Notes: generated by a model not told the origin, from the sequence alone. Positions 1 to 7,908 are shown, counted from the first letter of the stretch. The stretch is 14,915 nt of DNA from Bacteroidota bacterium (GCA_947462425.1 CANHPI010000023.1:1-14915); one strand, 5' to 3'. Translations and numbers: made by a program.

Positions 1-679
1 CATCCCAAATAATGCTTGCTTTTTTATCTTTTACCAACTCCGAAAAAATAATAGTCTCCGCTTTATTTAAGGCATTAAAACCACAAATTAAAATTTTATT
101 GAATTGATTGATGTAAGCGGAATTCTTATAACCTTCCACTGATTTACGATACATTAAACCCTGATAGGCTTGTTTTTTTTGAAATAATAATTTTGTGAAC
201 TGATGGTAAATAGTTCCCATTTGAAACATGAAATCAATATAATCTTGTTGAGTGGCAGTTAAATTATCTGCACTCAAGCTCCAGTTTTCAATTTCCTTAA
301 TTTCCTTTAAATTTTGATATAAAGAATTTGTATCAACTAAATACCGATCGGCTTCATTAAAATCCTGCAACATTAACGTTCCCCATTTTGCAAAAGCATC
401 AAACGGTTCGGCTTTTTCTTTTAAAATAGAAGTATATACTTGATACAAATCACAAATTAAATCAATACTATCAGCTTGTTGTAATCCTGAAAGTTCGGCA
501 ACTAATTCCTCGGCACTTATAATAGTTGGTAACCAAATAGTTTTTTGAAAAACCTTAGCCAAATGCTGTTTTAGATATAAAGCACCTCGTTTGTTAGGTA
601 ATACAATACATAAATGCTCTGTCTCATTTTCATGATGTTCGAAAATATACTGGGCGATGTATTGCAAAAACGGAATCAT
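1..679 (-). CDS. AddB-like PD-(D/E)XK nuclease family protein, N-terminal part (runs off window)
   Basis: Reading the minus strand from the ATG at 679-677 gives 226 codons with no stop before the window edge. The product resembles the Bacteroidota AddB-like proteins (UvrD/ExoV-gamma-like helicase remnant plus C-terminal PD-(D/E)XK nuclease) that process double-strand breaks. Visible family hallmarks are an N-terminal strand followed by LPNKRGALYLKQHL (about residues 27-40, the position of a Walker-A-like segment that is not a canonical GxGKT/S here), the WLPTIISAEELVAELSG segment (49-65), KWGTLMLQDFNEADRYLVD (98-116), and CGFNALNKAE (199-208). The predicted nuclease domain lies outside the window, so catalytic residues cannot be checked. 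The gene is divergent from the TolC-family gene across a 417-base spacer. Assignment rests on remembered family resemblance. Coding status is very likely; the exact subfamily is less certain. Confidence 0.82.
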   Translation of the reverse strand, partial: MIPFLQYIAQYIFEHHENETEHLCIVLPNKRGALYLKQHLAKVFQKTIWLPTIISAEELVAELSGLQQADSIDLICDLYQVYTSILKEKAEPFDAFAKWGTLMLQDFNEADRYLVDTNSLYQNLKEIKEIENWSLSADNLTATQQDYIDFMFQMGTIYHQFTKLLFQKKQAYQGLMYRKSVEGYKNSAYINQFNKILICGFNALNKAETIIFSELVKDKKASIIWD

Positions 680-1096
680 TTGAAGAAAATTTAAAATATC
701 AATTAAAGATTAGAAATTTAACTAAAAACAACCTTGTAAAATCATAAGTTAATAAAATAATATTGGATTTATCTGAAAATAAAAAGTCTACTTCTTTATA
801 ATAATCTTTAGAATGATATTCGTCACCAATTTAATCATATTACCTTAATAATACTTAACTTAATCCGGTCAAATATAAAAGTTTGAAATAACAAACTAAT
901 TAATTTATGCAGATTAAATTTACCAATGCAACTACTTTTTTTCCGTTTGTGTAGTTAGGCTATTTTAAACACTTTTTTAAGTAAATTTACCCTTGATTTT
1001 TAATTAACTATAAAACATCCATGTTTCCTATTCACAAATATTAATTATTGAGAACCTGGAAAACCATATGACATTAAAAAACATTATTATCAAAAT
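680..1096. other. 417-base AT-rich divergent intergenic spacer
   Basis: This stretch separates the AddB-like gene (minus) from the TolC-family gene (plus). It is strongly AT-rich and interrupted by stops in the frames I followed. I saw no convincing small gene, tRNA, hairpin terminator or direct-repeat array. On the minus strand it holds one exact TAnnTTTG box (870-877). On the plus strand I found no exact box ahead of 1097; the closest is TATTTTAA at 961-968, with TTTG only 11 bases upstream, which is too close for a normal -33/-7 pair. The spacer is long for this compact window, so an unrecognised regulatory RNA or operator is possible. Confidence 0.6.
870..877 (-). promoter_or_regulatory. 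Possible Bacteroidota -7 promoter box (TATATTTG) for the AddB-like gene
   Basis: The minus-strand sequence TATATTTG fits the Bacteroidota -7 consensus TAnnTTTG exactly. A TTTG lies upstream at 895-892, but the spacing is 14 bases, shorter than the usual 17-23. A transcript from here would have a leader of roughly 185 bases before the ATG at 679. In such AT-rich DNA an 8-base match can arise by chance, so this is weak. Confidence 0.3.
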
Positions 1097-2536
1097 ATGA
1101 AAACAATTATTTACTCATTTCTCTTTTTAGGAATATCTCAATTATCCATTGCTCAAACTAACATTTGGGATTTGCAACAATGTGTTGATTTTGCTCAAAA
1201 AAACAACATCAGTTTAAAGCAAGCTGAAATTGCTACCAAAATAAATAAAAACAATGCCACGCAAAGTAAAGCGGCCATTTTACCTACCGTAAATGCTGGA
1301 GCACAACACACTTACAATTTTGGTAGAACCATTGATAGATACACTAATACTTTTGCAAACACTCAAGTACTTTCTCAAAATTTTAATATTTCTTCTAATG
1401 TAGTACTTTGGTCTGGTTTGGCACAATACAATACAATTAAAGCAAACGAATACCAATATTTATCTAGTAACGAAAGTTATTTACAGCAAAAAAATGATTT
1501 GTCGTTAAATGTGGCAACCGCTTATATTAATGTTATTTTTAGTGATGAGATTTTACAAATAGCACAATCACAATATAAAATTACACAAGAACAATTAGAT
1601 CGTACACAAAAATTAGTAGATGCCGGAACATTAGCTAAAAGTGCAGTTTATGATTTAAAAGCTCAATTAGCAAATGAAGAAGTAAATGTAACGGCGTCTG
1701 ATAATAATTATCAAATAGCAATGCTAAGCCTTAAACAATTATTGAATTTAGATACACTAAACAATTTTAATGTTTCGCGACCAAACATTGATATGATGAA
1801 TAATGATTTAGCAACTCAAACTGTTCAAAATATATACGAAACTGCATTAAAAAACCAACACTCCATTAAAAGTGCTAACTATAATTTAATGGCTGCCGAA
1901 AAAAGCCTGGATGTTGCTAAAGGAAGAGTTAGCCCTACTCTATCTGCAACAGGGAGTTTAGGAACTGGAACATCAGAATTAGATAAAAACATTGATGCTG
2001 TAAATATTGTTGGCTATGAGCAAACATCCTATTTTATAGCAGATGATCCTAATAATCCAACACTTATTGCTCCTGTTTATCAACCAAAAGCCAATATTAC
2101 TACTTCAAAAAAACCTTTTGCCGATCAGTTTAACGATAACGTTAATAAAAGTATAGGTTTTACATTATCAGTTCCTATTTATAACGGTTTACAAACTTAT
2201 ACAGGTGTTAAAAATGCAAAATTAAATGCCTTAAATGCAAAATACACACAAGATTTAACCGAACAAAATTTATATAAAACCATTGCTCAAGCCTATGCTA
2301 ATGCACGAGCCGGGCTTAATAAATACAATGCTAATAAATCATCTGTTGAAGCAAATGAACAATCTTTTTATTATGCACAACAAAAATACAATGTTGGAGC
2401 CATTAGTACATTTGATTTTAACACAGCGAAAACACGTTTACAAAATGCACAGAGTAATTTAGTACAAGCAAAATATGATTATGTTTTTAAACTAAAGGTT
2501 TTAGATTTTTATCAGGGAAAAGAATTGAAATTTTAA
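1097..2536 (+). CDS. TolC-family outer-membrane efflux channel protein
   Basis: The product is a 479-residue exported protein of the outer-membrane efflux protein family, which forms trimeric channel-tunnels that carry substrates from periplasmic adaptors across the outer membrane. The N-terminus is a signal peptide (MKTIIYSFLFLGISQLSIAQ), probably cut near residue 19. The mature protein opens with WDLQQCVDFAQKNNISLKQAE, the usual start of Bacteroidota TolC proteins. It is rich in Asn, Gln and Ala and predicted as long helices. The end, from NVGAISTFDFNTAKTRL through KVLDFYQGKEL, is the typical C-terminal helical repeat. The length is normal for the family. The HlyD/MacA-type adaptor follows after 70 bases on the same strand, supporting a shared efflux or secretion role. 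The start is a clear ATG that gives a complete signal peptide. No exact promoter box was found upstream. The substrate cannot be told from the sequence. Confidence 0.93.
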   Translation: MKTIIYSFLFLGISQLSIAQTNIWDLQQCVDFAQKNNISLKQAEIATKINKNNATQSKAAILPTVNAGAQHTYNFGRTIDRYTNTFANTQVLSQNFNISSNVVLWSGLAQYNTIKANEYQYLSSNESYLQQKNDLSLNVATAYINVIFSDEILQIAQSQYKITQEQLDRTQKLVDAGTLAKSAVYDLKAQLANEEVNVTASDNNYQIAMLSLKQLLNLDTLNNFNVSRPNIDMMNNDLATQTVQNIYETALKNQHSIKSANYNLMAAEKSLDVAKGRVSPTLSATGSLGTGTSELDKNIDAVNIVGYEQTSYFIADDPNNPTLIAPVYQPKANITTSKKPFADQFNDNVNKSIGFTLSVPIYNGLQTYTGVKNAKLNALNAKYTQDLTEQNLYKTIAQAYANARAGLNKYNANKSSVEANEQSFYYAQQKYNVGAISTFDFNTAKTRLQNAQSNLVQAKYDYVFKLKVLDFYQGKELKF

Positions 2537-2606
2537 AAACAAATATATTTAGCAGATAAAACAACTATTAAAATTAGAACTCAGCGAAAAACAAAAAATA
2601 AAAATA

Positions 2607-3962
2607 ATGAAAAAATTATATTGGATTATAGGAATTTGTATAGCAATAGTATTTGGTGTAATTGCTTTTAAATTTTTTAAAGGTGAAGAACCAACAGAAG
2701 TAACCACTGAGAAAGCAGCTAAAAGAAGTATCATAGAAACCGTATCGGCAAATGGAAAAATTCAACCGGAAGCTGAATTAAAAATCACCTCTGACGTATC
2801 TGGAGAGGTTGTTGAAATGTATGTGAAAGAAGGAGAACAAGTAAAAAAAGGTCAATTATTATGTCGTATTAAAGCTGATATTTATGAAAGTGCTTTTGAA
2901 AGAGTTAATGCAACAGTAAACAGTACTAAAGCAAATTTAAAAACTGCCGTGGCTCAATTAGCACAAGCGCAAGCTAACTTAGTAAATGCCGAAGCATCAT
3001 TTACTCGTAACAAAAAACTATTTGATCAAAATGTTATTTCACAACAAGAATTTGATGTTGTAAAAGCAACCTTTGAATCAGCAAAAGCCAATGTAGATGG
3101 CATTAAAGAAAGTATTAAAGCTTCTGATTATAATGTTAAAAGTGTAGAAGCCTCTTTAAAAGAAGCTAATTCTAATTTAGATAAAACATATATCTACGCG
3201 CCTGTTGATGGAACGGTATCTAAATTAAATGTAGAAAAAGGTGAACGCGTAGTTGGTGTGCAAGGCTTACAAGGAACCGAAATTTTACGTTTAGCTAACT
3301 TAAATGAAATGGAAGCAAGTGTAGAAGTAAATGAAAATGATATAATTCGAATCCATAAAAACGATACTGCAATTATTGAAATAGATGCTTATATAGGAAA
3401 AAAATTCAGAGGAATTGTAACGGAAGTTGCAAACTCAGCCAACACAACTGGGATTTCTATTGATCAGGTAACAAACTTTGTGGTAAAAATAAGAGTGTTA
3501 AGAGAATCATATATTGATTTGGTAACAGATGAAAATCCTGCTCCATTTAGACCAGGAATGAGTGCTAGTGTAGAAATACAAACTATGCGAGCAGCCAATA
3601 TCATTACTGTGCCAATACAAGGTGTTACTACGCGAAGTTCTGACACAACGAACATAAATAAAAAATTTGAAGAAGATGATAATCAGGAAACTGTTGTGAA
3701 AGATGAAAAAGAAGAAAAAATAAACAGCAATAAAAAGGAAGAAGAAATAAAAGAATGTGTATTTTTAAATAGAGATGGAGTTTCTAAAATTGTTTATGTA
3801 ACTACTGGTATTCAGGATAATGATTACATTGAAATTAAAAGTGGAATAAATGTTGGTGATGAAATTATTTCTGGCCCATACGGTGCTGTTTCTAAATCAT
3901 TAAAAAATGGAAAAAAAATAAAAGTTGTAGACAAAGATCAATTATTTTCTGAGAAAAAATAA
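2607..3962 (+). CDS. HlyD/MacA-type periplasmic adaptor (membrane fusion protein)
   Basis: This 451-residue protein should link an inner-membrane pump to the TolC-type channel encoded just upstream. Domains in order: an N-terminal membrane anchor (about residues 5-24); the first half of a biotinyl-lipoyl-like domain (58-90, with SDVSGEVVEMYVKEGEQVKKG); a long alpha-helical hairpin (91-193) rich in Ala, Lys and Gln; the second lipoyl half (YIYAPVDGTVSKLNVEKGE, 195-213); a beta-barrel domain (about 225-330); and a membrane-proximal domain (about 331-441). The membrane-proximal domain is interrupted by a highly charged low-complexity Glu/Lys stretch (about 343-383). MacA-like adaptors usually partner an ABC or RND pump, but no pump gene is adjacent; tsaB follows after 4 bases. 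The ATG at 2607 has an A-rich leader and no Shine-Dalgarno sequence. Family assignment is firm; pump type and substrate are unknown. Confidence 0.93.
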   Translation: MKKLYWIIGICIAIVFGVIAFKFFKGEEPTEVTTEKAAKRSIIETVSANGKIQPEAELKITSDVSGEVVEMYVKEGEQVKKGQLLCRIKADIYESAFERVNATVNSTKANLKTAVAQLAQAQANLVNAEASFTRNKKLFDQNVISQQEFDVVKATFESAKANVDGIKESIKASDYNVKSVEASLKEANSNLDKTYIYAPVDGTVSKLNVEKGERVVGVQGLQGTEILRLANLNEMEASVEVNENDIIRIHKNDTAIIEIDAYIGKKFRGIVTEVANSANTTGISIDQVTNFVVKIRVLRESYIDLVTDENPAPFRPGMSASVEIQTMRAANIITVPIQGVTTRSSDTTNINKKFEEDDNQETVVKDEKEEKINSNKKEEEIKECVFLNRDGVSKIVYVTTGIQDNDYIEIKSGINVGDEIISGPYGAVSKSLKNGKKIKVVDKDQLFSEKK

Positions 3963-3966
3963 AGAG

Positions 3967-4647
3967 TTGGCTTATTTATTACATATAGAAAGTTCATCGA
4001 CCGTTTGTTCAGTTGCAATTTCAAACGATGACAAACTCATTGCAATTAAAGAATTAAACAATGGCTACACGCATGCTGAAAACCTCCATGTGTATATTGA
4101 ACAGTTATTAAAAGAAGTATCATTACAAGCCAAAGATTTAAGTGCTATTTCTGTAAGTTCTGGTCCTGGCTCATATACTGGCTTACGAATTGGGTTTTCT
4201 GCCGCTAAAGGTTTAGCTTACGCTTTACAAATACCAATCATTATTGTAGATACATTAAAAGCCTTAAGCGCAATCGCTATTAACAAGGCAAATAAAGAAG
4301 CGTTTTATTGTCCTTTATTAGATGCCCGGCGTATGGAAGTATATACAGCCCTTTATGACAACAATTTAAACGAAACACTATCTGTAAGAGCGTTAGTTTT
4401 AAATGAAGAAAGTATCCAAGTTTTTAATCAAAATAAAAACATTTATTTTTTTGGTGATGGGATGCTAAAGGCAAAAAACTTATTACAAACATTACCAAAT
4501 ATTTATTTTATAGAGAACATAACCGCAAGTGCTTCATCAATGATTGGATTAGCTTTTCAAAAATATAAAGTACAAGATTTTGCTGATATAGCTTATGTAG
4601 AACCAAATTATTTAAAGGAATTTTTCTTTACCTCTGCTAAAAAATAG
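3967..4647 (+). CDS. tsaB: tRNA t6A37 threonylcarbamoyladenosine synthesis subunit TsaB
   Basis: TsaB is the non-catalytic ASKHA-fold partner of TsaD. With TsaE it supports transfer of threonylcarbamoyl to A37 of ANN-decoding tRNAs in the cytoplasm. The 226-residue product has the family's N-terminal strand (LLHIESSSTVCSVAI, 4-18), the signature SGPGSYTGLRIG (65-76) followed by SAAKGLAYA, the segment DARRMEVYTALYD (119-131), and the C-terminal YVEPNYLKEF. The length is typical. The start is TTG at 3967: an in-frame TGA at 3949 closes the frame upstream, no ATG or GTG lies between, and residues immediately after the TTG match the family N-terminus. It begins 4 bases after the adaptor's stop and the lipid kinase begins 4 bases after its own stop, so it is probably translated from the same mRNA. 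Confidence 0.95.
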   Translation: MAYLLHIESSSTVCSVAISNDDKLIAIKELNNGYTHAENLHVYIEQLLKEVSLQAKDLSAISVSSGPGSYTGLRIGFSAAKGLAYALQIPIIIVDTLKALSAIAINKANKEAFYCPLLDARRMEVYTALYDNNLNETLSVRALVLNEESIQVFNQNKNIYFFGDGMLKAKNLLQTLPNIYFIENITASASSMIGLAFQKYKVQDFADIAYVEPNYLKEFFFTSAKK

Positions 4648-4651
4648 TATT

Positions 4652-5521
4652 ATGGCTCAAAAAGTAGCATTCGTTATTAATCCAAATGCGGGTGTAAAAA
4701 AGAAAATTAATATCATTGAGTTTATTAAAACTCATTTTCCCCAACACCTTGATTATGATTTTATTGTTTGGAAAAACAAAGATGATTTCGAATCAGTAAA
4801 ACAGCAAATACTTATTGGTAATTATACGATTGTTGTTGCTTGTGGTGGCGACGGTACCGTAAATCAAGTAGCCTCTGTTATTGTACATACAGAAATGGCT
4901 TTAGGTATATTTCCTTTAGGATCAGGTAATGGTTTAGCAAGAAGCAATAGAATTCCGTTAGACCTAAAAAAAGCTTTACACATTATTGAAAAAGGAAATA
5001 TCAAAAAAATTGATGGGGCATTAATAAATGATTACCCGTTTTTTTGCACTTCTGGTGTTGGTTTTGATGCACACATTGCTAACGAATTTGCAACAAGCAC
5101 TAAACGAGGATTTGTAACTTATTTTAATACTACAGTAAAAGAGTTTTTTGGTTATTCACCAAACAATTACAAGATAACTGTTGACGGAAGAACCATAGAA
5201 ACCAAAGCATTTTTAATTACAGTTGCCAATGCAGGACAATGGGGAAATGATGTTTACATTGCTCCCGAAGCAGAATTAAACGACGGTATTTTAAATGTGA
5301 GTATTTTAAAACCGTTTTCAAATTTTGCTTTACCAATGATTGGAATCAAATTGTTTTCCAAAAAAATACATACCTCCATAAAACTTATTTCTGAAAAAGG
5401 AAAACAAATTGAAATTGAATTTACCGGAGAATTGCCAGTTCATTTTGACGGAGAACCTGTTTTGATAAAAGATAAATTATCAATTAGAGTATTACCTCTA
5501 GCATTACGTATAATGTGTTAG
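4652..5521 (+). CDS. Diacylglycerol/sphingosine-kinase-like lipid kinase (YegS/DgkB/BmrU type)
   Basis: This 289-residue protein belongs to the DAGK catalytic family, which phosphorylates lipid hydroxyls such as diacylglycerol using ATP at the inner face of the membrane. Visible motifs are NPNAG (10-14), GGDGTVNQVAS (65-75, the nucleotide-binding GGDGT loop), PLGSGNGLAR (88-97, the family PxGSGN segment), CTSGVGFDA (132-140), and the C-terminal HFDGEP (264-269) containing the conserved DGE. There is no signal peptide or membrane helix, as expected for a peripheral enzyme. The length fits the family. The ATG start at 4652 lies 4 bases after tsaB's TAG. A role in phospholipid turnover or recycling is inferred from the family; the true substrate could be diacylglycerol, a sphingoid base or another lipid. 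Its 3' end converges on maf. Confidence 0.92.
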   Translation: MAQKVAFVINPNAGVKKKINIIEFIKTHFPQHLDYDFIVWKNKDDFESVKQQILIGNYTIVVACGGDGTVNQVASVIVHTEMALGIFPLGSGNGLARSNRIPLDLKKALHIIEKGNIKKIDGALINDYPFFCTSGVGFDAHIANEFATSTKRGFVTYFNTTVKEFFGYSPNNYKITVDGRTIETKAFLITVANAGQWGNDVYIAPEAELNDGILNVSILKPFSNFALPMIGIKLFSKKIHTSIKLISEKGKQIEIEFTGELPVHFDGEPVLIKDKLSIRVLPLALRIMC

Positions 5522-5539
5522 TTTTTTTTACAAAAAACT
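5520..5539. terminator. Weak AT-rich hairpin at the convergent lipid kinase/maf boundary
   Basis: AGTTTTTT at 5520-5527 pairs with AAAAAACT at 5532-5539 around a TTAC loop, giving an 8-bp stem that includes the kinase stop codon. It is the only clear stem in the 78-base gap between two convergent genes, so it could end either transcript. However, the stem has a single G-C pair and no T-tract follows on either strand, so it is not a canonical intrinsic terminator. Confidence 0.22.
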
Positions 5540-5599
5540 TATGTTCCTCTAATAGAATTAGAATTTTATAGTTATTTACTTTTTAAACTATTAACCCAC

Positions 5600-6193
5600 T
5601 TAAAATTTAATCAACTCTTCGTATAATTCTTTTACGGGCAACCCCATAACGTTATAAAAACTCCCTTCAATTTTATCAATACCAATATAACCTAACCAAT
5701 CTTGTACACCATAACCTCCGGCTTTATCATAGGGAGTATAATTAATTAAATAATATTCTATCTCTTCTGGTTTTAGCTTTTTAAAATAAACTTTACTTAC
5801 ATCATAAAATGTAGTTTGCTTATTGCCACTTTTTAAACAAACACCCGTAAATACTTCATGCATTTTGCCACTCAATGCTTCTAGCATTTTTTTGCCTTCA
5901 ACAAAATTAGCAGGCTTATTAAATACCTTTCCTTCACACCAAACAATAGTATCTGCTGTAATTAATATTTCAGTATCTTTTAAATCATCTTCATAAGCAT
6001 CGGCTTTTTTCTCAGCTAAATAAAGCGGAATTTCCTCAGCTAATAAGTCAATTGGAAATGATTCGTCTACATTAATTGGTTTGTTTAAAAATGTAAATCC
6101 CAAACTTTTTAATAATTCCTGACGGCGAGGTGAGTTTGATCCTAAAATAATTTGGTACGGAAATGCTTTAAGATGTTGTTCAATGCTATTCAT
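5600..6193 (-). CDS. maf: Maf family nucleotide pyrophosphatase
   Basis: Maf proteins hydrolyse non-canonical or excess nucleoside triphosphates to monophosphates, cleaning the nucleotide pool, and have been linked to septum formation in some bacteria. The 197-residue product shows the N-terminal phosphate-binding segment LGSNSPRRQELLKSLGF (17-33), the acidic DESFP (43-47), ITADTIVWCEGKVFNKP (78-94, with catalytic-base candidate Asp81), the FTGVCL strand (115-120), and YDKAGGYGVQD (155-165) followed by KIEGSFYNVMGLPV (174-187). All motifs expected for an active enzyme are present. The overall pattern looks like the dTTP/UTP type, but I did not verify specificity residues. The ATG at 6193 is preceded in frame by TAA at 6202-6200. 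It lies 68 bases downstream of the UbiA-family gene on the same strand and is probably cotranscribed with it. Confidence 0.95.
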   Translation of the reverse strand: MNSIEQHLKAFPYQIILGSNSPRRQELLKSLGFTFLNKPINVDESFPIDLLAEEIPLYLAEKKADAYEDDLKDTEILITADTIVWCEGKVFNKPANFVEGKKMLEALSGKMHEVFTGVCLKSGNKQTTFYDVSKVYFKKLKPEEIEYYLINYTPYDKAGGYGVQDWLGYIGIDKIEGSFYNVMGLPVKELYEELIKF

Positions 6194-6261
6194 ATAGGTT
6201 TATTTGTTTTTCTTTTTGGTTATATGATTGGTCATGTTTTTTGATTTGAATAATTGGGTAA

Positions 6262-7212
6262 CTATTCATAAATGTATTTAATAATAAAAGTAAATCCTAT
6301 TCCAAAGAGCATGGTAAATTTAAGTAATAAGCTCGCTAGTTTAAAATCTTTGCTACTTGTAGCTTTAATAATATGTATTAAGAGAATAATAAGCGGAACT
6401 ATAACTAATCCTAAAATATAATATACAGCAACGTTATGTTGGTCTTTATAAAATTTAAAACAGGCTAACAGAAGTAAACCAATTGTAATAATAATAGTAA
6501 AAAAAGTAACTACTTTACTGGTAATCATACCCCAAACAATTGGCATCGTTTTACCACCAGTTTGAATATCACCTTTGTAATCTTCCATGTCTTTAATGAC
6601 TTCGCGAGCAAAAGATGTTAAAAATGCAAAAGCTGAATATCCTAAAACAATAATAAGTAAAGTATTTAAAAAGGAACCAAGTAACATTGAAATCATTGGA
6701 TTAATACCACCAGATAAATAATAATCATAAACCATTGGCATTAGAGGAATTGTTGCAGTAAGCAACGATACAACAATATTACCAACTAATAACTGTTTTT
6801 TAAAATGTGTAGAATAAAACCAAAGTAATATTATACTAATAAGTTGAAATAACAATAATTTAAGATTATGACATTTTAAAGCTAAATATAAACCTAAAAC
6901 TAAACCAATTGCGTTTAGCAAAATATGAAGAATCATTGCCCAACGTCTTTTTATAACCACATCAATTACTACTGTTTTTGGGCGATTTATTTTATCAGTT
7001 TTCACATCAAAATAATCATTAATAATATAACCGGCAGCGGCAATAAGCAATGTGCTTAATAATGATATTGAAAATAAAACTGGAGTAAATTTCGAAAAAT
7101 CATTTAGTGGTGCAAATACAAAATATTTAATGCAAATTTGTGTAACGGCAATAATAAAAAGATTCTCAATACGAATCAATTTTAAAAAGGCTATGAATGG
7201 ATTTTTTAGCAA
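6262..7212 (-). CDS. UbiA-family prenyltransferase, probably geranylgeranylglycerol-phosphate geranylgeranyltransferase-like
   Basis: UbiA enzymes are polytopic membrane proteins that move a polyprenyl chain from its diphosphate onto an acceptor, with Mg2+ held by two Asp-rich motifs. Both are intact here: NDYFDVKTDKINRP (65-78) and KDMEDYKGDIQTGGKTMP (207-224). The 316 residues form about eight or nine hydrophobic helices, normal for the family. The N-terminus (NPFIAFLKLIRIENLFI) also fits, with no signal peptide. The only conventional start is TTG at 7212: the upstream frame stays open to a TAG at 7290-7288 without ATG or GTG, and no ATG occurs in the first 45 residues. Bacteroidota homologues next to maf are usually named geranylgeranylglycerol-phosphate geranylgeranyltransferase, but substrate choice (lipid or quinone precursor) cannot be read from the sequence. 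Confidence 0.9.
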   Translation of the reverse strand: MLKNPFIAFLKLIRIENLFIIAVTQICIKYFVFAPLNDFSKFTPVLFSISLLSTLLIAAAGYIINDYFDVKTDKINRPKTVVIDVVIKRRWAMILHILLNAIGLVLGLYLALKCHNLKLLLFQLISIILLWFYSTHFKKQLLVGNIVVSLLTATIPLMPMVYDYYLSGGINPMISMLLGSFLNTLLIIVLGYSAFAFLTSFAREVIKDMEDYKGDIQTGGKTMPIVWGMITSKVVTFFTIIITIGLLLLACFKFYKDQHNVAVYYILGLVIVPLIILLIHIIKATSSKDFKLASLLLKFTMLFGIGFTFIIKYIYE

Positions 7213-7238
7213 GTTGTATTTATAGAACAGAAAGTTAA

Positions 7239-7246
7239 CAAATTTA
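7239..7246 (-). promoter_or_regulatory. Candidate -7 promoter box (TAAATTTG) for the UbiA-maf unit
   Basis: Minus-strand TAAATTTG matches the Bacteroidota -7 consensus TAnnTTTG exactly. Transcription would begin near 7232, leaving a leader of about 20 bases before the TTG start at 7212, which is a sensible distance. No convincing -33 TTG was found at 17-23 bases upstream, so the call depends on the -7 match and its placement in the only intergenic gap (7213-7264). Confidence 0.42.
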
Positions 7247-7264
7247 ATCCTAATATTGTAAATA

Positions 7265-7855
7265 ATGATACCTGATTTATCAAAAAACTATTGGAATAAC
7301 CTATATCTTAATAATGAATTTAAGTGGGATCTTGGTGCAATATCTTCGCCGTTAAAAACATATATTGAACAATTAAATAATAAAGATTTAAAAATTTTGA
7401 TTCCCGGCGCAGGTAATTCTTACGAAGCTGAATTTTTGTATAGACAAGGGTTTAAAAATGTATTTGTTTTGGATTTTGCTGAAGAACCTTTGCAAAATAT
7501 AAAAAAACGATTACCTGTTTTTCCTCAGGAACAACTTATTAAACAGGATTTTTTTGAACACAATGGACAATATGATTTAATTATTGAACAAACTTTTTTT
7601 TGTGCTATAAACCCGTCTTTAAGAAAGAAATATACTCAGCATATGAAGCAATTATTAAAGCCGGACGCTAAACTAGTTGGCTTATTATTTAATGATATCT
7701 TAAATACTGATAAACCTCCTTTTGGCGGTAATAAACAGGAATATCAAGCTTTGTTTGCTTCATTGTTTAATATAAAAACTATGGAAACGGCTTATAATTC
7801 AGTCAAACCAAGAGAAAATCGCGAATTATTTGTGATATTTGAAAACAAAGTTTAA
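7265..7855 (+). CDS. TPMT-like SAM-dependent methyltransferase
   Basis: This 196-residue cytosolic protein fits the thiopurine S-methyltransferase-like class I methyltransferases. The N-terminus SKNYWNNLYLNNEFKWDLG (6-24) with Trp21 is the usual TPMT-type lid. SAM-binding motif I is ILIPGAGNSYEAEFL (44-58). The acidic residue ending strand 2 is Asp70 in VFVLDFAEEPL. QYDLIIEQTFFCAINPSLR (102-120) matches the family's motif after strand 4. KPRENRELFVIFE (181-193) closes the sheet. Family members methylate thiols, halides or metalloids such as selenium or tellurium compounds; the substrate here is unknown. The ATG at 7265 lies 52 bases from the divergent UbiA-family start. The next gene on the same strand follows after 53 bases. 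The length is slightly short of the roughly 200-230 residues usual for the family but no motif is missing. Confidence 0.9.
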   Translation: MIPDLSKNYWNNLYLNNEFKWDLGAISSPLKTYIEQLNNKDLKILIPGAGNSYEAEFLYRQGFKNVFVLDFAEEPLQNIKKRLPVFPQEQLIKQDFFEHNGQYDLIIEQTFFCAINPSLRKKYTQHMKQLLKPDAKLVGLLFNDILNTDKPPFGGNKQEYQALFASLFNIKTMETAYNSVKPRENRELFVIFENKV

Positions 7856-7908
7856 AATTTACTTTGAATTTTATTATCAGTAACTTTAATCATTAATTTA
7901 TTGAATTT

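Noticed and set aside
2549..2734. Minus-strand open frame across the start of the adaptor gene
   Set aside because: It is antisense to the adaptor N-terminus, and its hydrophobic content is explained by the AT-rich membrane anchor read backwards.
3464..3655. Minus-strand open frame inside the adaptor gene
   Set aside because: It is antisense to conserved beta-barrel coding sequence and has no recognisable motif.
6200..6235. Eleven-residue minus-strand frame (MTNHITKKKNK) between the UbiA gene and maf
   Set aside because: It is very short, in AT-rich spacer, with no resemblance to a known leader peptide. An ATG here is expected by chance.
7251..7258. TAATATTG as a -7 box giving a leaderless methyltransferase mRNA
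   Set aside because: It differs from TAnnTTTG at a core T, lacks a -33 TTG at a proper distance and would place the transcript start at the ATG itself.
7863..7888. TTTG and TAACTTTA as a promoter for the uncharacterised membrane protein gene
   Set aside because: The second box lacks the final G and the spacing is 14 bases, outside the usual 17-23.
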